A DNA stretch of 64,000 nucleotides from assembly GCA_948146395.1 (NCBI GenBank), contig OX411547.1:56349566-56413565 (forward strand). The letters run 5' to 3'. Each line of letters opens with the position of its first letter. Position 1 is the stretch's first letter. The position numbers and the translations under genes were made by a program. The stretch comes from Fragum whitleyi (Eukaryota > Mollusca > Bivalvia > Cardiida > Cardiidae). Of this stretch, positions 1 through 10,703 are shown piece by piece. The notes beneath the pieces were generated by a model. That model was not told where the DNA came from, ran no database searches, and saw only the letters and a program-made list of their open reading frames with translations.

Positions 1-110
1 ACCAAAACCCTTCAATATACCATACCTCGACAGCTAAAATTTCAAGGCCCAGGCCGTATGTACCATTGTCAAAGTGACTCACCACAAAGTTCTCTATTTT
101 GGTAGTTAGA
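1..110. other. Host flank left of the Polinton (probable intron)
   Basis: This short AT-rich sequence precedes the Polinton. By the insertion logic it is the continuation of intron 4 of the minus-strand secreted-protein gene whose exons 1-4 lie at 19,016-21,552. I see no exon in it. It ends with the left target-site copy GTTAGA. Confidence 0.6.
105..110. repeat. Left 6-bp target-site duplication of the Polinton
   Basis: GTTAGA abuts the left terminus AGTAGTATAG. The identical hexamer follows the right terminus at 18888-18893. Six-base duplications are the hallmark of Polinton integration by its retroviral-type integrase. Confidence 0.93.
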
Positions 111-809
111 AGTAGTATAGGGGCCACTTTGCGGGCAAACAAACCGCCGCCATCTTGGATGACCTAGTTTCTATTTTTAGTAACTCATTTGCATATAAGG
201 ATGTTACTATATTAAGACCAGCGGCCATCTTGGATGACCTAGTTTTGAGTTGTTCTAAGTCGGTCATTTGACGTAATTTCTATTTTGAGCACGACATCCA
301 TCTTGGATGAACAGTTTCTATTTTTAGTAAATGGATCATTGTCTTAATTGCTAATAAATCGGTCATCATGGATGACCAAGTTTTTTATGTCAAGTTTTAC
401 GAATGAACTTGTTTCTATTTGTTTTACAGCAGTCATCTTTGTTAACCTAGTCTTTTTTCGAATTTTGACGGTTCGACCTTTTTGTTTGAGAGTCGTAGCA
501 AATGATAAAATGTAATTGTCGAACATGTAAAGCTAAATTATTGCACGAAATCTTCAAAAATAGTCTTAATGCGTCATATCATATAACGTAACTAAGATTG
601 AAAAAATCATACCTGATGTTTACTCCTCGGTATCCAAAACTCAAATGATAATAATAATCTTGTGCACATGTGTAATGGATCATGGTCTATTTTTAGAAGT
701 GACATTTCACAATCACCAGTAATGCAGTCTATTATTAGAAGTGATATTTCACAACCAGCAGTCATGCTATCTATTTTTAGATGTGACATTTCACAACCAT
801 CAGTCATAC
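111..809 (+). repeat. Polinton left terminal inverted repeat
   Basis: Matches the reverse complement of 18188-18887 almost base for base. By eye I count about three substitutions (near 205, 300 and 311) and one single-base length difference in a T run near 455. It ends abruptly inside the 42-bp subterminal repeats, after CAGTCATAC. Confidence 0.95.
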
Positions 810-1000
810 AATCTATCTTTAGAAGTGACATTTCACAACCACCAGTTATGCAATCTATTTTTAGAAGTGACATTTCACAACCATCAGTCATACCAACAAA
901 GCAAAGTCAATGAAGTTATGGTCTATTTTTAAAAGTGACATTTCACAATCGCCAGTCATGCAATTCATTTTTAGAAGTGACATTTCACAATATTCGATGA
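674..1000 (+). repeat. ~42-bp subterminal repeat array (left block 1)
   Basis: About eight degenerate units carry CTATTTTTAG, then AAGTGACATTTCACAA, then CCATCAGTCATGCAA. The first part of each unit is a perfect match to the MEF2-type consensus YTAWWWWTAR. The second is an interrupted palindrome, GTGA-CATT-TCAC. The TIR boundary at 809 falls inside the array. Short open frames through it are repeat artefacts. Confidence 0.88.
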
Positions 1001-1104
1001 ACACACTAGGTTAGCGAATAACTCTCAATCATGATATTCAATGTATCAAATCAATCACTTGATAAGCATTTGATTAATGGTGAAAAGTTTGATAGAGCAT
1101 CTAT

Positions 1105-1370
1105 AATGGAGTTTAACGCCGCTTTCAACATTGTTTCAATTATATCTCGGTGGCTGGAGAACCTAACAATAGTTTCCTCGCATTTCTCTCACAAGTACAA
1201 CCATCACATCCTTTCCTAGCCTCCAGCTGCTATCTTACATAGGTCTAAGATTACCAACCCATTGGTGAGAGACAAATAGTAGGAAAGAATGAGTGCCGCC
1301 GTCGGGAATCGAACCCGGGACCTCTTGATTGACAGTCCGACGCACTACCGACAGCTCTATGACGGCGGCA
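1105..1370 (-). mobile_element. tRNA-derived SINE inserted in the Polinton (family S1)
   Basis: The minus strand starts with a tRNA-like head (1294-1370): GCCGCCG pairs with CGGCGGC as an acceptor stem, there is an A-box-like TCGGTAGTGCG and a perfect B box GGTTCGATTCC. A body follows that ends near AATGGAGTTTAACGCC. A second, head-truncated copy is at 36028-36256. It is not a functional tRNA gene, because the homology continues into the SINE body. It must have inserted after the Polinton sequence existed. Confidence 0.85.
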
Positions 1371-1379
1371 ATTAAAAAT

Positions 1380-1570
1380 GGAAAACAATTGTCGAACATG
1401 TAAAGCTTAATTATTGCATGAAATTTTCAAAAATAGTCTTATTGCGTCAAATCATATAACAAACGTAACTAAGATTAAAAAATCATACCTGATGTTTACT
1501 CCTCGGTATCCAAAACTCAAATGATAGAAATCAAACATTCTATAACAATCTATTGCGCATGCGTTATGGA
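1380..1570 (+). repeat. Diverged internal duplicate of the TIR inner part
   Basis: This stretch repeats the TIR segment around 512-700 (TTGTCGAACATGTAAAGC, then CATACCTGATGTTTACTCC, then the 42-bp repeats) with many more differences than exist between the two TIRs. It is therefore an older duplication of terminal sequence inside the element. Confidence 0.85.
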
Positions 1571-1574
1571 TCAT

Positions 1575-1870
1575 GATCTATTTTTAGAAGTGATATTTCA
1601 CAACCACAAGTAATGTAATCTATTTCTAAAAGTGACATTTCACAATCACCAGAAATGCAATCTATTTTTAGAAGTGATATTTCACAACCATCAGTCATGC
1701 AATCTAATTTTAGAAGTAATATTTCACAATCTCATGTAATGTAATCTAAATTTAGAAGTGACATTTCACAATCATCAGAAATACAATCTTTTTTTAGAAG
1801 TGACGTTTAACAATCACTAGTAATGCAATCTATTTTAGGAAATGATTATTCACAACCATCAGTCATACCA
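1575..1870 (+). repeat. ~42-bp subterminal repeat array (block 2)
   Basis: About seven more degenerate copies of the TATTTTTAGAAGTGA-CATTTCACAA unit follow the duplicated TIR fragment. They are more diverged than block 1. Confidence 0.85.
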
Positions 1871-1984
1871 ACACAACAAAATCAATGATGTTACTTTTCC
1901 AAATCAGATTTCTCGTCCAAAGTGAGATTTTTTTTAATTTCAATCGTTGCAAGAGATCCAGAGCTTTAGTAGTGCCCCGAAAAA

Positions 1985-2190
1985 ACATTTTTTAAGTCAA
2001 ATGGAGTGAGTTTAACAAAAAAGTTGCTTTTGTACGAATGAAATTACGTCATACTTTTAAAAGATTTAAATCGAGCTATCTCTGTTATTCTTACTCCGAT
2101 TTGTATAATCTAGGTGTCTATGGACGGTAGTATTTCTTCAGGAACGCAAAAAAAACCTATTCGTTTTTCTGTTCCTAGAATAGATTGTAT
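1985..2190 (+). repeat. Copy of the ~170-bp subterminal repeat
   Basis: Shares GAGTGAGTTTAACAAAAAAG, TTACGTCATACTTTTAAAAG and GGTGTCTATGGACGGTAGT with the copies at 3965-4960. No gene is seen here. Confidence 0.75.
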
Positions 2191-2269
2191 TTTCTTATTT
2201 CAATCAAACTCAATCAAATTGTGAATTTCTTCAAATTGAGTATTTTTCTCATAAGATAATGCTATCTCT

Positions 2270-2975
2270 TTCACACAAACACACACAATCACACTCATGC
2301 ACACACGCCCACATTCACACACACACACATGCACACACACACGAACGCGCGCACACACGGACAGACGCACGCATGAACCCAAATACACTTATACGCACAC
2401 ACACACATACATAAACAAACACAAAGAGGCAGACAGACAGACACAAACTCACGCTAGCATAGACGAGCACGCACCAAACTCACTTACACGCACGCACACA
2501 CACAGACACACATAAAGACACAAACACAGGCACGCACGCACACAGACACACACTTGCACTGACGCATACACGCACGCATTCACACAAACACACTTACACC
2601 CACACACACAGGCAGACATACAGACACAAACACACGAACGCACGCACTCACACACACAGACGATCGCATGGTCAAGCACGAACGCACTCACACACACACA
2701 CAATCGCATGGTCACGCACACACGCATGAACCCAAATACACTTATACGCACGTAAACATACAAACACATACACAGACAGACAGACAAAAACACACACACA
2801 CGTAAGAACACACAGACTTACACCCACACTGTCACACAAACCAACAAACACATACCAACGCACAGACAGACACACACTTACACGCACGCAAAGACTTACA
2901 CTCACGCCCAAACCGCCACACACACACAGACAGATAGACACAAAGACACACTTACTGACAAACACATATACACAC
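2270..2975. repeat. Long (CA)n-rich microsatellite tract
   Basis: About 700 bp of CA/ACGC repeats interspersed with ACAGACAG. Open frames on both strands (His/Thr-rich or Cys/Val-rich translations) are by-products of the repeat, not genes. Confidence 0.95.
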
Positions 2976-3002
2976 AATGTGAAATGGATCACGTTCTTTT
3001 TT

Positions 3003-3230
3003 AGAAGTGACAAAGATGTCATATTCTATTTTTGGCAGTGACATTTAACAACCACCGGTCACGCTATCTATTTTTAGAAGTGACATTTCACAACCAATAG
3101 TAATACCTCTCAATCAGACTCAAAGATGTTAAAATCTATTTTTAGATGTGAAATTTCACAATCAACAGTAATGCCTCCCAAACAGACTCAATGATGTAAC
3201 GTTCTATTTTTAGGTAATGACATTTCACAA
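3003..3230 (+). repeat. ~42-bp subterminal repeat array (block 3)
   Basis: Four to five copies of TCTATTTTTAGAAGTGACAT-type units, split from block 2 by the ~170-bp repeat copy and the CA tract. Confidence 0.8.
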
Positions 3231-3239
3231 TCATGATTT

Positions 3240-3964
3240 ATGATTCACTTATGATGGGTATCATTTTTAATCACTGTTTTTTTAGGTGTTAGCATCTTAC
3301 GATCATGATTCATTTAAAAGACAAATTATACTTATCAAAATGTGTGAGAAAGAGTGTAGAAAAAGCGAAGTTATAATACAAACACACCCGCGTAATATCA
3401 AAATTAATATACCAATTCTACAACATTGAGATAGAATGTTAAAATGTTACATACCAATTTTTTTGTCGAAATCAGTACACATCCGCTCGATAGAATAACA
3501 TCCAAAATTAAACATACTGAAACCGGAATATAATCCAATATTGCTTGACGAAATCAATATATTCGTATAATATGTGATGTTGAACGGTCGAACTCTAAAT
3601 ATAAAGTGAGCCCTACAGGATTTTAAGGACCACTCTTGAGTAAGAAACCTTTCCCATGACCACATGGCCCCTTATTGTGCTTTCCCACGAACACATGGCC
3701 CCGTGCTTGGAATAGAGTCTGTTTTTTATCAAAATAGCTTTGACATAGACCATGCCTGTGAGATGTTTACATGTCTTACTTGTCATCTTTCATTAATTCA
3801 GAAGGGTTCTCTCAATGTTTACAATATAGACAGTGGTAAGGGTCTGTTTTATATATCCGAGCAGGCTTTGTGAGAGAACAAAGGAAACTTACTTTTGGTA
3901 TCATAACGACCTTTTGATCGCGCCAACTTCGATAAACCTAAATTTAAATAGCTGGAATCGTTTT
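3240..3964. other. Polinton subterminal DNA without a recognisable gene
   Basis: AT-rich sequence with only short open frames of about 70 codons, none resembling a known Polinton protein. I see a short repeated phrase (ACACATGGCCCC at about 3661 and 3691) and nothing else. Confidence 0.5.
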
Positions 3965-4960
3965 AGTGCACGTGTTGTACTTCGAAAAACTGTATTTTCT
4001 GTTCAAATGAAGGTAGTTGAACAAAATGATGACTTTGTACGATTGCATTACGTAATACTTTTAAAGAATTAAAAACACGCTATCTTCGTTATTTCTTAAC
4101 CGATTTGGACAATCTAGATGTCTTGTCGCGATAATTTTGTCTCAGGAACATTATGCACATTATCATTTTTCAGTATCTTAAGTAGATTTCAAATTTCAAT
4201 TTTAAATAATTACGTAATACTTTTAAAGAATTTAAAACTCGCTATCTTCGTTATTTCTTAACCGATTTGGACAATCTAGATTTCTATTGACGATAATTTT
4301 ATCTCAGGGACGCTTTACACATAATTATTTCTCAGTATCTTAAGTAGATTTCAAATTTCAATTTTAAATAATTATGTAATACTTTAAAAAATTCAAATCG
4401 GACTATCTTCGTTTTTCTCCTACTGATTTGTATAATCTGGGTGTCTATGGACAGTAGTTTTTCCTCAGGAACATTATGAACATATTCGTTTTACCAAATC
4501 ATTTATAGATTTCATTTTTTTTTAATTTCAATCAAAGTTATTCAAATTATGAAATTTAAAAATCAGATTTTTTCTTCAAATTGAGATTTTTTACAATTTC
4601 AATCGTTGCAATCGATTTAGAACGTGTGTAGTACCCCAAAAAACATTTTTTTACTTCAAATAGAGTGAGTTTCACGAAAAAGTTGCTTTTGTACGATGGA
4701 ATTACGTCATACTTTAAAAAGATTTAAATCGGACTATCTTCGTTATTCTTCCACCGATTTGTACAATCTGGGTGTCTATGGACGGTAGTTTTTCCTGAGG
4801 AACATCATGAACATATCCATTATACTATACCTTGAATAGATTCAAACTTTAATTTTTCCAGCTTAAATTTTTTATGTTGACGTCTATATCTTTGTTGTTC
4901 TTACACGAATTTATATTATCTGGGTACTATGGACTTAAAATTTTCCTCAACGGTTCAAAC
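3965..4960 (+). repeat. Degenerate tandem ~170-bp subterminal repeats
   Basis: At least four to five diverged units share TTACGTAATACTTTTAAAGA, GCTATCTTCGTTATT, GATTTGTACAATCTGGGTGT and CAGGAACATTATG. The array ends before the polymerase promoter. Another copy lies at 1985-2190. Confidence 0.8.
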
Positions 4961-5409
4961 TTTCTATTATTAAAGGATCTTAGGTTCGAATTTGACCCCA
5001 TAGTAGATTTTGACCGTGCTTACTTAATATACTTTATTCCAGTATGGTAATGTACAGATCAAAGGACTTTGCAGGTGCCCCTATGTCTAGACTTGATTGA
5101 AACCATATTTATAAACGGATGAAAGCAGTGATTGACGTTTAACAGATAAATACCGCGTTGTTTCCGACGTGGCTAGTGTAATCAAACGTATCAGACTGAA
5201 CCAATCATATCATGGTATGATGACGACGTCACTAAAAATAGAATAAATCTCGAAACGAGACTCGTGTTTACCAATCAGTGATCTGTTAAATATAAAGATG
5301 ATGTTGTTGCTAAAAAAAGAATAGAAACCATTTTCAGCTTGACCAATCAGTGAACTGCTAAAGATGACGGTGTTACTAAAAAAAGAATTTATTGCAACAC
5401 AGGGGTTCA

Positions 5410-5417
5410 TATAAAAG
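5410..5417 (+). promoter_or_regulatory. TATA box of the polymerase gene
   Basis: TATAAAAG (followed by G) lies 47 bp before the polymerase ATG, a canonical core-promoter spacing if transcription starts near 5440. It follows a short repeated block (ACCAATCAGTGA at about 5270 and 5341). The element encodes its own TBP-like protein, which makes this box notable. Confidence 0.7.
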
Positions 5418-5464
5418 GAGAGTCACAAACGAATTTCGTCATTCTTCCTTTAGAATTTAGAAAA

Positions 5465-8400
5465 ATGGATGCTTTTGGATCAACGCTGGAAGAAATGGTA
5501 AACTCTTTTACTGACGCTACAGAATTAATGAATTTTGTGGCTACAATGGGAATTCAAGATTCGCCAATTGTACGGTATAGATTGTACGAATTACAGCACG
5601 CGGGAAACAATGAGTATGAAGAAGATCTGGAGCTGGCTTTAGACTACGTAAGAACACAGGAGGAAGTGGAGGAATCAATCAAAGCCATTTTATTTGACGA
5701 AGAAATGGAGAAATTGACAATGGCGTGTGTAAATGACGGTGAATGGCCTGAAAATAGGTCGCAGTCACCCATAGCAGAAGAAGAGATAATTGATGACCCC
5801 CAACAATATCAAATCAGAAAAAAAGACGAGAGAACCTATGCGAAAAATGGTGCTGTAGATAGAACTTACGAGATTAAGATAAATGAAAATCATCATGGAG
5901 AAAAACTAAGTGAAATACAAAACGGACTTCACGCCATGTTTGACGATGTGTTAAGTCAGGCTCGTGGGGATTTAGCTGGGAACGATTTGGGGCGTGTAGT
6001 TATTTTTCACGAAGGACTGCACGATCCCATTATCGTACCCCTCCAAGCCTGGGATCAATTGGATGTGCAAAGAGTCATGGAGTATATAGAAAAAGTGCTC
6101 AATAGTAATGAAGGACTTTCGATTGACCATAGTTTTCTCATATTGGCTGGATCGATTGACTTACCTAAAGGAGGCGCCAGAAGACTTATTACGAAAATAA
6201 ATGGTGAGAAAAACTCTCTTCAACTTAAAAAATCGATTGTGACGATCGAAAATAATGACCAAATGTGTATGGCGAGAGCGATTGGAGTAAGCTGGGCAAA
6301 ATTACACCGTTGCAGTCCAGACGAATGGAAAGAGATTACCAAAAAGCGAAATGGTAAGAGCAATCTTGATCTTATTCTAAAACACCAAAAAGTTCCAAAA
6401 ACATATCATGATGACTTATGTAAAATGAATCGAAAAGAACAAAAGCAGTTGGCTGTTAGATTGTGTGAATTGGCGGGAGTCTCGATGGATAGGCCAGCCA
6501 GTTTGAATGACGTAGAGGCATTTGAAAAACTCCTGGATGTAAGAGTAATGGTGGTGAGTGCTCGTCTAGGAAACAAGTTCATCACATCTCCGAGCAGCGA
6601 TGACAGACCCTGTATCTACATATACTTGGTAGATGACGAGCACTTTCACGCCATTACGAATATTACAGGGTTCTTCAGTGCTAGATACTTTTGTGACAAA
6701 TGCCTCAAACATTATAACAATAAAGAGAGGCACGAATGTGAAATAAAGTGTTTAGTGTGTAAGAGGAACTTGTGTTTTCACGATGAACCAAAAGTTTGTA
6801 CATATTGCAACATGACATGTAGATCGCAGGAATGCTACGAGGAACACAAAAAAGTGCCATTACACCAAAAAGGGAAAAAGAAGGGACAACCAAGTGGACC
6901 CTCAGAATGTGATAAATGGTGGAAATGTCCGACATGCTACAAGGTGATTAGACTAGACAAACGAAAAAAGGAGGAGCATCGCTGCGGCGAATATATGTGT
7001 TCCTCCTGCGACAGATACGTCATGGATGACCACCAATGCTACCTAAGAGCTACACCGGCAAAGGAACATTATATACCTAAATTCATATTTTTTGATTTTG
7101 AATGCTCTCAGGACGATATTGATTTTTGTAATGACGGATATGTACCCTTTAGGAAAGAAAATTGTAGAGATTGTCAATTACCAGACATGTGTAAATCTTG
7201 CTCAAAATGTCAAAATTGTAAAACGTCTTGGTGCGGTAAAGCGACGCATCGTCCAAACTTTGTTGTAGCGCACTCTATTTGCCCTAAATGCATAGACCAA
7301 GAACTGACACCAGACTCAATTTGTAAGGGATGTGGTACCCGTTGCGAGGAATGTGACAACACTGATCTGCACGAAAACGAGGACGAAGGTCCTTGTCCAG
7401 GTAGATGTGGATTCAGGGAAGTCACATTCCGAGGAGTGGATACCGCTGAAAAGTTTGGACAATGGCTCTTTACTGATCAACACAAATATTTTAAAGTCGT
7501 TGCACATAATATGAAAGGGTATGATGGTTACTTTCTTTTGGAATATCTCATTGACCAATCACTAAGACCAGACAAAATCATATATAATGGCTCAAAAATC
7601 ATGTATATGACAGTAGAAAAAGATTTACACATAAAGGTTATCGACAGTCTCAACTTTTTACCAATGAAATTGTCAGCACTCCCTCAAGCTTTTGGTCTAG
7701 AAGAGTTGAAAAAAGGATGGTTTCCGCACTTTTTTAATACGAAAGAAAATCAAAATTATATTGGCAAATATCCCGATGCAAATTGCTATGGGGTTGATTT
7801 CATGAGTGAGAAAGAGAGAAAAGGGCTAGTTGCTTGGTTGAATGAGAAAAAGGATGATATATTTGATTTTAGGAAAGAAATGTTAGAATATTGTAGAAGT
7901 GACGTAGATATTTTAAGAAAATCATGTATGAAATTCAGACATTTATTGATGAACGCAACTGGTGAGGAAAGAGAAATTGTAAATAAGAAGGGGAAGATAG
8001 AGAAAAGGTGGTTTGGGGCCGTCGATCCATTTGATTCAGTTACAATAGCCTCAGTGTGTATGAATGTATTTAGGACTAAATTTTTGGAAGAAAACTGGAA
8101 AGTCAAAATGGCGGGGTATAATGAATGGCTATCGGCCAAAATGATAAATGAAGAATTGTATGTTCAAAAAGGAATCGAATGGATCCACGAATCCAAACTC
8201 CAAGGTGAGAAAGTGAGTGAGAGAGAGTTTGTTAGTACCGCTATAGCTAAAATTTCCCCCGGTGGTTACAATGACCAATTTAGTAAATCGTCCATTCAGT
8301 GGTTAGAATGGATGGCACATGTAGATAAGGTTCATATACAACATGGGTTAAATGAATTTGAAAAAACGATTCCCGGTACCCGATACAAATTGGACGGTTA

Positions 8401-10027
8401 TTGCAGAGAAACAAACACGGCCTATGAGTATCACGGATGTATATTTCATGGTTGCCCTGTGTGCTTCTCTGACAAGCGTGAAGAGACGTATCACCCACTG
8501 ACGCGACAGTCTTTGGATGAGTTGTATGCCTTAACAATGAAAAAGAAAAGTCATTTAGAAAGTTTAGGAATGAAGTACGTTTGCATTTGGGACCACGATT
8601 TCAAAAAACAAATCAATGAAAATAGCGAACTGAAACAATTTATTTCTCAATTAGATTTAAGTGATAGGTTAGATGCGCGAGAGAGTTTCTTTGGAGGTCG
8701 CACCAATGCCAGTCAACTCTACTATAAAGTGAATGGCAACGAGAAGATAAAGCACGTTGACTTTACGAGTCTATACCCATGGGTAAATAAATATTGTAGG
8801 TATCCCGTAGGTCACCCAACAATCATTACCAAAGATTTTGGGGACATTGAAAACTATTTCGGTATTGCAAAGGTGAAAATCCTTCCACCTAGGGGGCTCT
8901 ATCACCCGGTACTTCCGTATAGATCGAATGGCAAATTGAAATTTTCATTATGTCGGACCTGTGCGGATACCGAAAGTCAAGAAGAATGTACGTGTACGAA
9001 TGAACAAAGAGAGTTGATTGGAACGTGGTGCACCCCAGAGATAGAAACGGCAGTGAGGTTAGGTTACAAAATAACAAAAATATATGAAGTGTACCACTGG
9101 GAGGAATCTACTCAATATGACCCTAATACCCACGAAGGAGGACTGTTTGCCAAATACATTGATACCTTTTTAAAGTTTAAGCAAGAGGCGAGCGGTCCTC
9201 CCGAGTGGGTCAAAAATGAAAATGATATGATCCATTATATAAAACAGTATTTTGAGAAAGAAGGTGTTTCATTGGATCGGGAACGTATCGTAAAAAACCC
9301 GGGGTTGAGAGCTTTGGCTAAATTATGTCTCAATAGTTTTTGGGGGAAGTTTGGCCAGCGACTCAATATGCGTCAAACTGAATTTTTCCACGAATGTCAG
9401 GCAAACTTGTTTTTTCAATTACTTTCTGATCCTCTGAAACACCCCATTGATTTCCATATTTTATCAAATGATGTGATACAAGTTGAATGGCAGTATAAGA
9501 ATGATTGTCAGCCCGAAGACAATAAAACCAATATATATTTGGCAACATTTACAACGTGTTGGGCCAGACTCAAACTGTACAGTGTACTCGAAAAGTTGGA
9601 CAAAAGAGTCTTGTATTACGATACAGACAGTATTATCTATGTCAGTAGTCCCAACACGTATGATCCACCCTTAGGTGATTACCTGGGTGAACTGACCAAT
9701 GAACTGCAAGACGACGAGTACATTGTAGAGTTTGTGTCTGGTGGGCCAAAGAATTATGCTTACAAAACGAACAAAAATCATGAAACATGTAAAGTAAGAG
9801 GATTTACCCTCAATTATAAAAACAGTCAGTTAATCAATTTTGAGAGTGTGAAACAAATGGTTACAGAAAATACAAACGATGGTATTACGGTTTCAAATCC
9901 AAATAAAATATGTAGAGATAAAAGGAAAAGAAAGATCTACAATCGCGCGGAAGAAAAGAAATATCAATTGGTCTATACAAAAAGAAGAAAACTAGATGAT
10001 TACAATACTATACCTTATGGATATTGA
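5465..10027 (+). CDS. POLB: Protein-primed family B DNA polymerase (Polinton POLB)
   Basis: Intact 1520-codon polymerase that would replicate the linear element from its termini by protein priming. Exonuclease motifs: DFE at residues 544-546, HNMKGYD at 681-687 and the YCRSD region with D813. Polymerase motif A is DFTSLYP from D1099, motif B is NSFWGKFGQ from N1290, and motif C is YDTDS with D1386 and D1388. Cysteine-rich Zn-binding-like clusters surround residues 410-530 and 555-660. An HGCIFHGCPVC segment lies between the exonuclease and palm. The N-terminal part has a D-x2-C-x2-R-A-I motif (C268) and a later H-F-H (393-395), which resembles an OTU-type cysteine protease. A TATA box precedes the first ATG after an AT-rich leader. 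Length and motif order are those of a complete Polinton polymerase, and no lesion is visible. Confidence 0.97.
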   Translation: MDAFGSTLEEMVNSFTDATELMNFVATMGIQDSPIVRYRLYELQHAGNNEYEEDLELALDYVRTQEEVEESIKAILFDEEMEKLTMACVNDGEWPENRSQSPIAEEEIIDDPQQYQIRKKDERTYAKNGAVDRTYEIKINENHHGEKLSEIQNGLHAMFDDVLSQARGDLAGNDLGRVVIFHEGLHDPIIVPLQAWDQLDVQRVMEYIEKVLNSNEGLSIDHSFLILAGSIDLPKGGARRLITKINGEKNSLQLKKSIVTIENNDQMCMARAIGVSWAKLHRCSPDEWKEITKKRNGKSNLDLILKHQKVPKTYHDDLCKMNRKEQKQLAVRLCELAGVSMDRPASLNDVEAFEKLLDVRVMVVSARLGNKFITSPSSDDRPCIYIYLVDDEHFHAITNITGFFSARYFCDKCLKHYNNKERHECEIKCLVCKRNLCFHDEPKVCTYCNMTCRSQECYEEHKKVPLHQKGKKKGQPSGPSECDKWWKCPTCYKVIRLDKRKKEEHRCGEYMCSSCDRYVMDDHQCYLRATPAKEHYIPKFIFFDFECSQDDIDFCNDGYVPFRKENCRDCQLPDMCKSCSKCQNCKTSWCGKATHRPNFVVAHSICPKCIDQELTPDSICKGCGTRCEECDNTDLHENEDEGPCPGRCGFREVTFRGVDTAEKFGQWLFTDQHKYFKVVAHNMKGYDGYFLLEYLIDQSLRPDKIIYNGSKIMYMTVEKDLHIKVIDSLNFLPMKLSALPQAFGLEELKKGWFPHFFNTKENQNYIGKYPDANCYGVDFMSEKERKGLVAWLNEKKDDIFDFRKEMLEYCRSDVDILRKSCMKFRHLLMNATGEEREIVNKKGKIEKRWFGAVDPFDSVTIASVCMNVFRTKFLEENWKVKMAGYNEWLSAKMINEELYVQKGIEWIHESKLQGEKVSEREFVSTAIAKISPGGYNDQFSKSSIQWLEWMAHVDKVHIQHGLNEFEKTIPGTRYKLDGYCRETNTAYEYHGCIFHGCPVCFSDKREETYHPLTRQSLDELYALTMKKKSHLESLGMKYVCIWDHDFKKQINENSELKQFISQLDLSDRLDARESFFGGRTNASQLYYKVNGNEKIKHVDFTSLYPWVNKYCRYPVGHPTIITKDFGDIENYFGIAKVKILPPRGLYHPVLPYRSNGKLKFSLCRTCADTESQEECTCTNEQRELIGTWCTPEIETAVRLGYKITKIYEVYHWEESTQYDPNTHEGGLFAKYIDTFLKFKQEASGPPEWVKNENDMIHYIKQYFEKEGVSLDRERIVKNPGLRALAKLCLNSFWGKFGQRLNMRQTEFFHECQANLFFQLLSDPLKHPIDFHILSNDVIQVEWQYKNDCQPEDNKTNIYLATFTTCWARLKLYSVLEKLDKRVLYYDTDSIIYVSSPNTYDPPLGDYLGELTNELQDDEYIVEFVSGGPKNYAYKTNKNHETCKVRGFTLNYKNSQLINFESVKQMVTENTNDGITVSNPNKICRDKRKRKIYNRAEEKKYQLVYTKRRKLDDYNTIPYGY

Positions 10028-10059
10028 TAACCATTCATATATTTTCATTCATATTAAAA

Positions 10060-10560
10060 ACAAAAGTGAATTCTAAAAAGGGTCACTCGAGTTCTAAAAA
10101 GTGTCACAGGAATTTCAAAAAGTGGAATACAATTTTCAAAAAGTGTCACAAGCTTTTACGTTTTTTGTACTTTAACACGTAAAATCCCGTCCAGTCCGTT
10201 TTAAAAAGTGTAATTCATTTTTCAAAAAGTGTAATTCATTTTTCAAAAAGTGAACACCATTTTTCAAAAAGTGTCACAAGATTTTACGTTTTTGTACTTA
10301 AACACGTAAAATCCCGTCCAGTCCGTTTTAAAAAGTGTAATTCATTTTTCAAAAAGTGTAATTCATTTTTCAAAAAGTGAACACCATTTTTCAAAAAATG
10401 TCACAAGCTTTTACGTTTTTGTACTTTAACACGTAAAATCCCGTCCAGTCCGTTTTAAAAAGTGTAATTCATTTTTCAAAAAGTGTAATTCGTTTTTCAA
10501 AAAGTGTATACCATTTTTCAAAAAGTGTACTTCATTTTTCAAAAGATGTAAATTATTTTT
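10060..10560 (+). repeat. Intergenic repeat array downstream of the polymerase
   Basis: Two nested periods are visible. Short units of ~21 bp (TTTTTCAAAAAGTGTAATTC) recur more than twelve times. A longer ~125-bp unit adds TTTTACG-(loop)-CGTAAAATCCCGTCCAGTCCG, three times at about 10156, 10283 and 10408. TTTTACG and CGTAAAA can pair as a hairpin. There is no coding potential. It could be an origin, enhancer or 3'-end element. Confidence 0.85.
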
Positions 10561-10695
10561 CTTGAAAAAAGTTTGTCAAATTGATAAAAATTTTGCGTCA
10601 TATGTTTTTATCTAATGTTGTTACTATATGCATTTAATTGATGTAATCTGGTTAAAACATTGTAAGAATACATCTTGTCTTTTGAGTCCTTAATT

Positions 10696-10703
10696 GTAAG
10701 AAT
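10696..10703 (+). promoter_or_regulatory. Gene-boundary motif GTAAGAAT (membrane-protein gene)
   Basis: Abuts the ATG at 10704. A second sense-strand copy sits at 10662-10669. The same octamer marks three other gene starts in this element. Confidence 0.5.

Noticed and set aside
1294..1370. tRNA gene on the minus strand
   Set aside because: A and B boxes are present, but similarity continues into a SINE body shared with 36028-36256.
2200..3022. Cys/Val-rich and His/Thr-rich open frames of 60-120 codons on both strands
   Set aside because: They lie in the CA-type microsatellite; the residues follow the repeat and no start context or homology exists.
5210..9548. Minus-strand open frames of 60-117 codons across the polymerase gene
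   Set aside because: They are antisense shadows of an intact 1520-codon gene.
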